In this document: piece after piece, positions 58,790 to 64,000 of the stretch
How positions within the stretch are numbered: position 1 is the stretch's first letter
Layout: every line of letters begins with the position of its first letter
Assembly: GCA_035610835.1 (NCBI GenBank)
Contig: CM069449.1
Span: forward strand, 41,771,098 to 41,835,097
Reading direction: 5' to 3'
DNA from: Ophiura sarsii
Taxonomy: Eukaryota > Echinodermata > Ophiuroidea > Amphilepidida > Ophiuridae
Length of the DNA stretch: 64,000 bases
Made by a program: the position numbers and the translations under genes
Notes under the pieces: model-generated
What the model saw: only the letters and a program-made list of their open reading frames with translations
Databases searched by the model: none
What the model was told of the DNA's origin: nothing

Positions 58790-60140
58790 ATCCCGACTAA
58801 TGTGTGACACTGTGTCAGGTAGTGTGCCAAATGCAGCCTTTTACATTATATTTTGCCTATTGTTATCTTAATTGTTCATCCTGATTTATGTGTGACACTG
58901 TGCCAGGGTTGCCTAAATACTTTATGTACGATATGTCATTGTGCCAGATACAAAATACTTACGTGATATTTGGACTTTTTAATATGTTATCTTAATTGTT
59001 CATCCCGACTTATGTGTGACACTGTGCCAGGGCTGCCTAAATACTTTATGTACGCTATGTCAGTGTGCCAGATACAAAATACTTACATGATATGTTTACT
59101 TCTAATATGTTATCTAAAATGTTTCATCTCGATTTATGTATGACACTGTGCCAGGGCTGCCTAAATACTTCATGTAGTTATGTCAATGTGCCAGATACAA
59201 AATACATGATATTTGGACTTTTAATATGTTATCTTAATTGTTCATCCCAACTTATGTGTGACGCTGTGCCAGGGCTGCCTAAATACTTTATGACCGCTAT
59301 GTGCCAGATACAAAATATTTAGGCCCCTACACGATATGTTTACTTCTAATATGTTATATAAACTGTTTCATCCCGACTTATGTGTGACACTGTGCCAGGG
59401 CTGCCTAAATACTTCATGTGGTTATGTCAGTGTGCCAGATACAAAATACTTACATGATATGTTTACTTCTAATATGTTATTTAAACTGTATCATCCCGAC
59501 TTATGTATGACACTGTACCAGGGCTGCCAAATACTTCATGTGGATATTTTGACTTTTAATATGTTATCTTAACTTGTTCATCCTGACTTGTGTGTGACAC
59601 AGTGCCAGGGCTGCCTAAATACTTTATGTAACTATGTCAGTATGCCAGATACAAAATACTTACATGAAATGTTTCCTTATAATATGTTATATAAACTGTT
59701 TCATCCCAAATTATGTGTGACACTGTGCCAGGGCTGCCTAAATACTTATGTCAATGTGCCATACAAAATACATGATATTTTGACTTTGTATATGTTTTCT
59801 AAACTGTTTCATCCCGACGTATGTGTGACACTGTGCCAGGGCTGCCTAAATACTTCATGTAGTTATGTCAGTGTGCCAGATACAAAATACTTACATGAAA
59901 TGTTTACTTCTAAAATGTTATTTAAACTGTATCATCCCGAGTTATGTGTGACACTGTGACAGGGCTGCCTAAATATTTCATGTAGTTATGTCAGTGTGCC
60001 AGATACAAAATACATGATATTTTGACTTTTAATATGTTATCTTAATTGTTCATCCCGACTTATGTGTGACACTGTGCCAGGGCTGCCTAAATATTTTATG
60101 ACCGCTATGTTAGTGTGCCAGATAAAAAAATACTTGCATG
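58790..60140 (+). repeat. Satellite array 1, about 130-150-bp unit
   Basis: About ten units containing TGTGTGACACTGTGCCAGGG, CTGCCTAAATACTT, GTGTGCCAGATACAAAATAC and TTAATATGTTATCT. Some units lack part of the sequence. Confidence 0.9.
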
Positions 60141-60149
60141 ATATGTTTA

Positions 60150-61830
60150 CTTTTATATAAACTGTTTAAGTAAATGTTAACACTAAGTAATGTAAAGATC
60201 TACCGTATCATATATGAGTTAGGTTTGCCTGGCACAGTGTCATTTAAGTAAAACTAAAGACAGCCTGCCTGGCACAGTGTCACAGTGCCAGAATGAATAA
60301 AGACTTTAAAAGTAAATGTTAACACTAAGTAATGTAAAGATCTACCTTATCATATATGAGTTAGGTTTGCCTGGCACAGTGTCATATAAGTAAAACTAAA
60401 GACGGCCTGCCTGGCACAGTGTCACGGTGACAAAATGAATAAGGACTTTAAAAATAAATGTTAACACTAAGTAATGTAAATATCTACCTTATCATATATG
60501 AGTTAGGTTTGCCTGGCACAGTGTCATATAAGTAAAACTAAAGACGGCCTGCCTGGCACAGTGTCACAGTGCCAGAATGAATAAGGACTTTAAAAGTAAA
60601 TGTTAACACTAAATAATGTAAAGACCTACCTTATCATATATGAGTTAGGTTTGCCTGGCACAGTGTCATATTTATAAGTAAAACTAAAGACGGCCTGCCT
60701 GGCACAGTGTCACAGTGCCAGAATGAATAAAGACTTTAAAAGTAAATGTTAACACTAAGTAATGTAAAGATTTACCGTATCATATATGAGTTAGGTTTGC
60801 CTGGCACAGTGTCATATTTATAAGTAAAACTAAAGATGGCCTGCCTGGCACAGTCTCACAGTGCCAGAATGAATAAGGACTCTAAAAGTAAATGTTAACA
60901 CTAAGGAATGTAAAAATCTACCTTATCATAGATGAGTTAGGTTTGCCTGGCACAGTATCATATAAGTAAAACTAAAGACGGCCTGCCTGGCACAGTGTCA
61001 CAGTGACAAAATGAATAAGGACTTTAAAAATAAATATTAACACTAAGTAATGTAAAGGTCTACCTTATCATATATGAGTTAGGTTTGCCTGGCACAGTGT
61101 CATATAAGTAAAACTAAAGACAGCCTGCCTGGCACAGTGTCACAGTGCCAGAATGAATAAGGACTTTAAAAGTAAATGTTAACACTATAAAGTAATGTAA
61201 AGATTTACCGTATCATATATGAGTTAGGTTTGCCTGGCACAGTGTCATATTTATAAGTAAAACTAAAGATGGCCTGCCTGGCACAGTGTCACAGTGCCAG
61301 AATGAATAAGGACTCTAAAAGTAAATGTTAACACTAAGAAATGTAAAAATCTACCTTATCATATATGAGTTAGGTTTGCCTGGCACAGTGTCATATAAGT
61401 AAAACTAAAGACGGCCTGCCTGGCACAGTGTCACAGTGACAAAATGAATAAGGACTTTAAAAATAAATATTAACACTAAGTAATGTTAAAGGTCTACCTT
61501 ATCATATATGAGTTAGGTTTGCCTGGCACAGTGTCATATAAGTAAAACTAAAGACGGCCTGCCTGGCACAGTGTCACAGTGCCAGAATGAATAAGGACTC
61601 TAAAAGTAAATGTTAACACTAAGTAATGTAAAGATCTACCTTATCATATATGAGTTAGGTTTGCCTGGCACAGTGTCATATAAGTAAAACTAAAGACGGC
61701 CTGCCTGGCACAGTGTCACGGTGACAAAATGAATAAGGACTTTAAAAGTAAATGTTAACACTAAGTAATGTAAAGATCTACCGTATCATATATGAGTTAG
61801 GTTTGCCTGGCACAGTGTCATATAAGTAAA
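60150..61830 (+). repeat. Satellite array 2, 142-146-bp unit, 12 copies
   Basis: AGGTTTGCCTGGCACAGTGT begins at 60221 and recurs 12 times to 61799 at 142-146-bp spacing. Each unit contains the core GCCTGGCACAGTGTCA twice. The second is often extended to CTGGCACAGTGTCACAGTGC, which is nearly palindromic. High identity among units. Confidence 0.93.
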
Positions 61831-61974
61831 GTCCTCAAATCATTGCTTTGATATGCATGGGTACGTTAAAATTCGAATTTGAGTATAAGAATGAACTTAC
61901 CTATTGATGAATCTTATTGTGAAAGCTTTAGAAGGCATACCAGAAACACAAAAGCTAAGATAACACATTAAAAG

Positions 61975-62760
61975 TCAAAATATCATGTATTTTGTATCTG
62001 GCACACTGACATAACTACATGAAGTATTTAGGCAGCCCTGGCACAGTGTCACACATAATTCGGAATGAAACAGTTTATATAACATATTAGAAGTAAACAT
62101 ATCATGTAAGTATTTTGTATCTGGCACACTAACATAGCGGTCATAAAGTATTTAGGCAGCCCTGGCACAGTGTCACACATAAGTCAAGATAAACCAGTAA
62201 AGATAACATATTAAAAGTCAAAATATCATGTATTTTGTATATGGCACATTGACATAACTACATGAAGTATTTAGGCAGCCCTGGCACAGTGTCACACATA
62301 AGTCGGGATTAAACAGTTTAGAAAACATATTAGAAGTCAAAATTTCATGTATTTTGTATATGGCACACTGACATAGTTACATGAAGTTAGAGTCAGCCCT
62401 GGCACAGTGTCACACATAATTCGGGATGAAACAGTTTACATATTAGAAGTAAACATATCATGTAAGTGTTTTGTATCTGGCACACTAACATATCATAAAG
62501 TATTTAGGCAGCCCTGGCACAGTGTCACACATTAGTCGGGATGAAACAGTTTAGAAAACATATTAGAATTTCATGTATTTTGTATCTGGCACACTGACAT
62601 AACTACGTGAAGTATTTCGGAATGAAACAGTTTAGATAACATATTAGAAGTACACATATAAGTCGGGATGAAACAGTTTAGATAACATATTAGAAGTAAT
62701 CATTTCATGTAAGTATTTTGTATCTGGCACATTGACATAGCGGTCATAAAGTATTTAGGC
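61975..62760 (-). repeat. Satellite array 3, inverse of array 1
   Basis: Units carry ATTTTGTATCTGGCACACTG, AAGTATTTAGGCAGCCCTGG and CACAGTGTCACACATAA, the reverse complement of array 1 units; about six copies with deletions. Confidence 0.9.
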
Positions 62761-63258
62761 ATTAACTTACAATATCACGAAATTTCGTGAAGGCTTAAAT
62801 AATGTCATGAAATGAACCAAGCAGACCATCACGAAACTTCGTGATGGCTTACATAGAGGTAACACCGGCATGCAAATAGTATTACGGTTAATTAACACTT
62901 TCCACGCGGCAGGCGTCTGCAGACGACATTCCAAAACTTCACAAATTGTTTCAAATATGTCACAATAATTGAATTTCATCACCATTATTGGGAATCACCT
63001 TGAGAAATGCATTAAACTAAGTACAACCATGACTAGTATTAGTTCAGTTATCCCTGAGATAGACTTTGACATTAAAGGTTTCTGAAAAATCTGTTGCATA
63101 TGTGGTACTAAAACTAATAGTATGTCTCTCTATCTCAAGGGAACAACAACTGCCCTACATGTAGTGTTTTTCACATACCTGTGTGCACTCTGACTTTCTT
63201 TTAGCTTGACTTGTATTTTGCTCATCGGCATATACTTTTATCTTGCTCTCTACTAAAC

Positions 63259-63288
63259 TTGATAAAGACTGGTATATCCAGTCGAAAC
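63259..63288 (+). ncRNA. Decayed hammerhead-like motif
   Basis: TTGATAA, then the perfect stem GACTGG/CCAGTC with a TATAT loop, then GAAAC. Relative to CUGAUGA two core bases are changed (C3 and G8 positions), so it is probably inactive. Confidence 0.5.
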
Positions 63289-63325
63289 GTCGTTATTCTC
63301 AAATTTCCCCCCCGCCCCCCACTTT

Positions 63326-63349
63326 TCATCCCAACGAAAGTTGGGATGA
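63326..63349 (+). other. 10-bp hairpin with GAAA tetraloop
   Basis: TCATCCCAAC, loop GAAA, GTTGGGATGA: a perfect stem capped by a GNRA tetraloop near the 3' end of the nested insertion. It may be an RNA element of the retroelement. Confidence 0.6.
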
Positions 63350-63390
63350 GTTTCACCTTATTACATAAAACTAATAGCCGCGTGGATTAC

Positions 63391-64000
63391 TATTTAGGGG
63401 AACAGATTCCACGGTACCAATAGGGGAACCGGCAATTACGATACACATTGGAATTAATGTGCTAATATTAAAAAAGACTGTTTGAAGTGTCTGCCAGTAA
63501 AAGTTGCAAAAATCTGGGTCATTGGTTTTGAAACAATAGAATCATTAACATCAAATGTGCATAATTTTCCTGTCACCATGAATACATGAATTAACCCTTG
63601 TAACAGGGAAACAAAACAACATAGAACCATGCTGTTTTTTCTAAGTTGAAGAACAGAGTGTAACCTGTTAGTATATGTCAAAATAAATGTCGAATTTAAA
63701 TTAAAAGATAGATTTTTAACATAAATATCTACATTTTTTGTCATTTTTTTGAAAACGACCTAACATTTTCACTTATTATAGAAATACCAAACAATAATTT
63801 TTAATAATCTTTTTATTATATGATTAAGACAAGAGTTCTGATTGTCCATGTCAAATGTGGGGGTCGTACGGCAAATATTGTGATAGTTGTGGACTTTGTG
63901 GTAGAAAACAGCAATTCAGTGTTTTTACAGTTTTGAAGATATATAGGCCTATTATAGCGGACTATATGAAGAGTCAATGAGCCCATGCATTACAATAGCC
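63391..64000. other. Gene-free stretch
   Basis: AT-rich; the minus frame at 63454-63744 has no recognisable domain. Nothing else was seen. Confidence 0.45.

Larger units (their letters stand above)
57790..62866. mobile_element. Foldback structure of about 5.1 kb built from satellite arrays
   Basis: Outer ends are inverse: CTACCTCCATGTAAGCCATC at the left and a diverged inverse (GATGGCTTACATAGAGGTAA) at the right. Inside are, in order, a degenerate GCTATGCCGGCGACGCAAT repeat, array 1, array 2 and array 3; array 3 is array 1 in reverse. All arrays share TGACACTGTGCCAGG or its complement. No genuine coding sequence: repeated peptides in the frames (LCQGCLNT) come from the satellite. Such tandem-repeat-filled inverted arms resemble foldback-type elements; no transposase was seen. 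Confidence 0.75.
63121..63365 (+). mobile_element. Nested insertion, probably Penelope-like, with 12-bp target duplication
   Basis: TAAAACTAATAG flanks it at 63109-63120 and 63366-63377. The insert carries a hammerhead-like motif (63259-63288) and a perfect hairpin (63326-63349). The variable-length target duplication and hammerhead-like motif together suggest a fragment of a Penelope-like element. Confidence 0.6.
62896..63390. mobile_element. piggyBac-type MITE, copy 4, with nested insertion
   Basis: Left end TTAA (62892-62895) + CACTTTCCACGCGGC. The right end (GCCGCGTGG) is cut before its TTAA. The element is interrupted at 63120 by a 257-bp insertion (63121-63377, including one copy of a 12-bp target duplication). 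Confidence 0.85.

Noticed and set aside
59065..59959. Cys-rich repeated proteins (LCQGCLNTS)
   Set aside because: They are satellite array 1 translated; frames break irregularly and start codons fall at arbitrary places in the unit.

Overview
The window looks like a repeat-rich, AT-rich stretch of an invertebrate animal nuclear genome, most likely a marine deuterostome (echinoderm or hemichordate type). Reasons: spliced genes with GT-AG introns, an Ovo/Shavenbaby-type zinc-finger gene, a Penelope-like retroelement with hammerhead-like motifs, many short inverted-repeat elements, and frequent use of the palindromic word TAGGCCTA. The exact species cannot be read from the sequence. One 100-base N run (16834-16933) marks an assembly gap.

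Genes are sparse. (1) On the minus strand at 2866-3146 there is a previously hidden terminal exon of a Ly6/uPAR (three-finger) protein with a C-terminal hydrophobic tail that fits a GPI anchor. (2) On the plus strand at 35153-39512 there is the 3' two-exon part of an ovo-like transcription factor: a giant 3.5-kb exon coding a disordered region and two zinc fingers, a 400-bp intron, and an exon coding two more fingers. (3) On the minus strand at 51537-52280 there is the last exon of an unrecognised Ser/Arg/Pro-rich protein. Everything else I could interpret is repeat-derived or simple sequence.

Repeat layout. 1-5.4 kb: short inverted-repeat elements and an unusual array of about ten short palindromes. 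9.1-12.1 kb: a 2.9-kb element with TA target duplication sitting in an older repeat whose empty copy lies at 4.8 kb; inside it is a 5'-truncated LINE reverse transcriptase with a 10-bp target duplication. 12.9-15.1 kb: TTAA-flanked (piggyBac-type) miniature elements and hairpins. 17.7-22.6 kb: tRNA-like sequences, including three tandem 330-bp tRNA-derived units. 22.6-28.6 kb: a giant, practically spacerless inverted repeat with hairpin ends. 29.7-35.1 kb: nested inverted repeats, a TCAA microsatellite, and a miniature element ending 41 bp before the ovo splice acceptor. 40.5-41.5 kb: a 170-bp tandem array carrying nine perfect nuclear-receptor DR1 motifs, downstream of ovo. 42.8-54.2 kb: palindromic miniature elements. 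55.4-56.3 kb: a broken Penelope-like element with one segment inverted. 57.8-62.9 kb: a second large foldback structure built of three satellite arrays that share a 15-bp core.

The three genes show no sign of working together. The most informative features are the ovo gene with its surrounding mobile DNA, the unannotated Ly6 exon, and the two large foldback structures.
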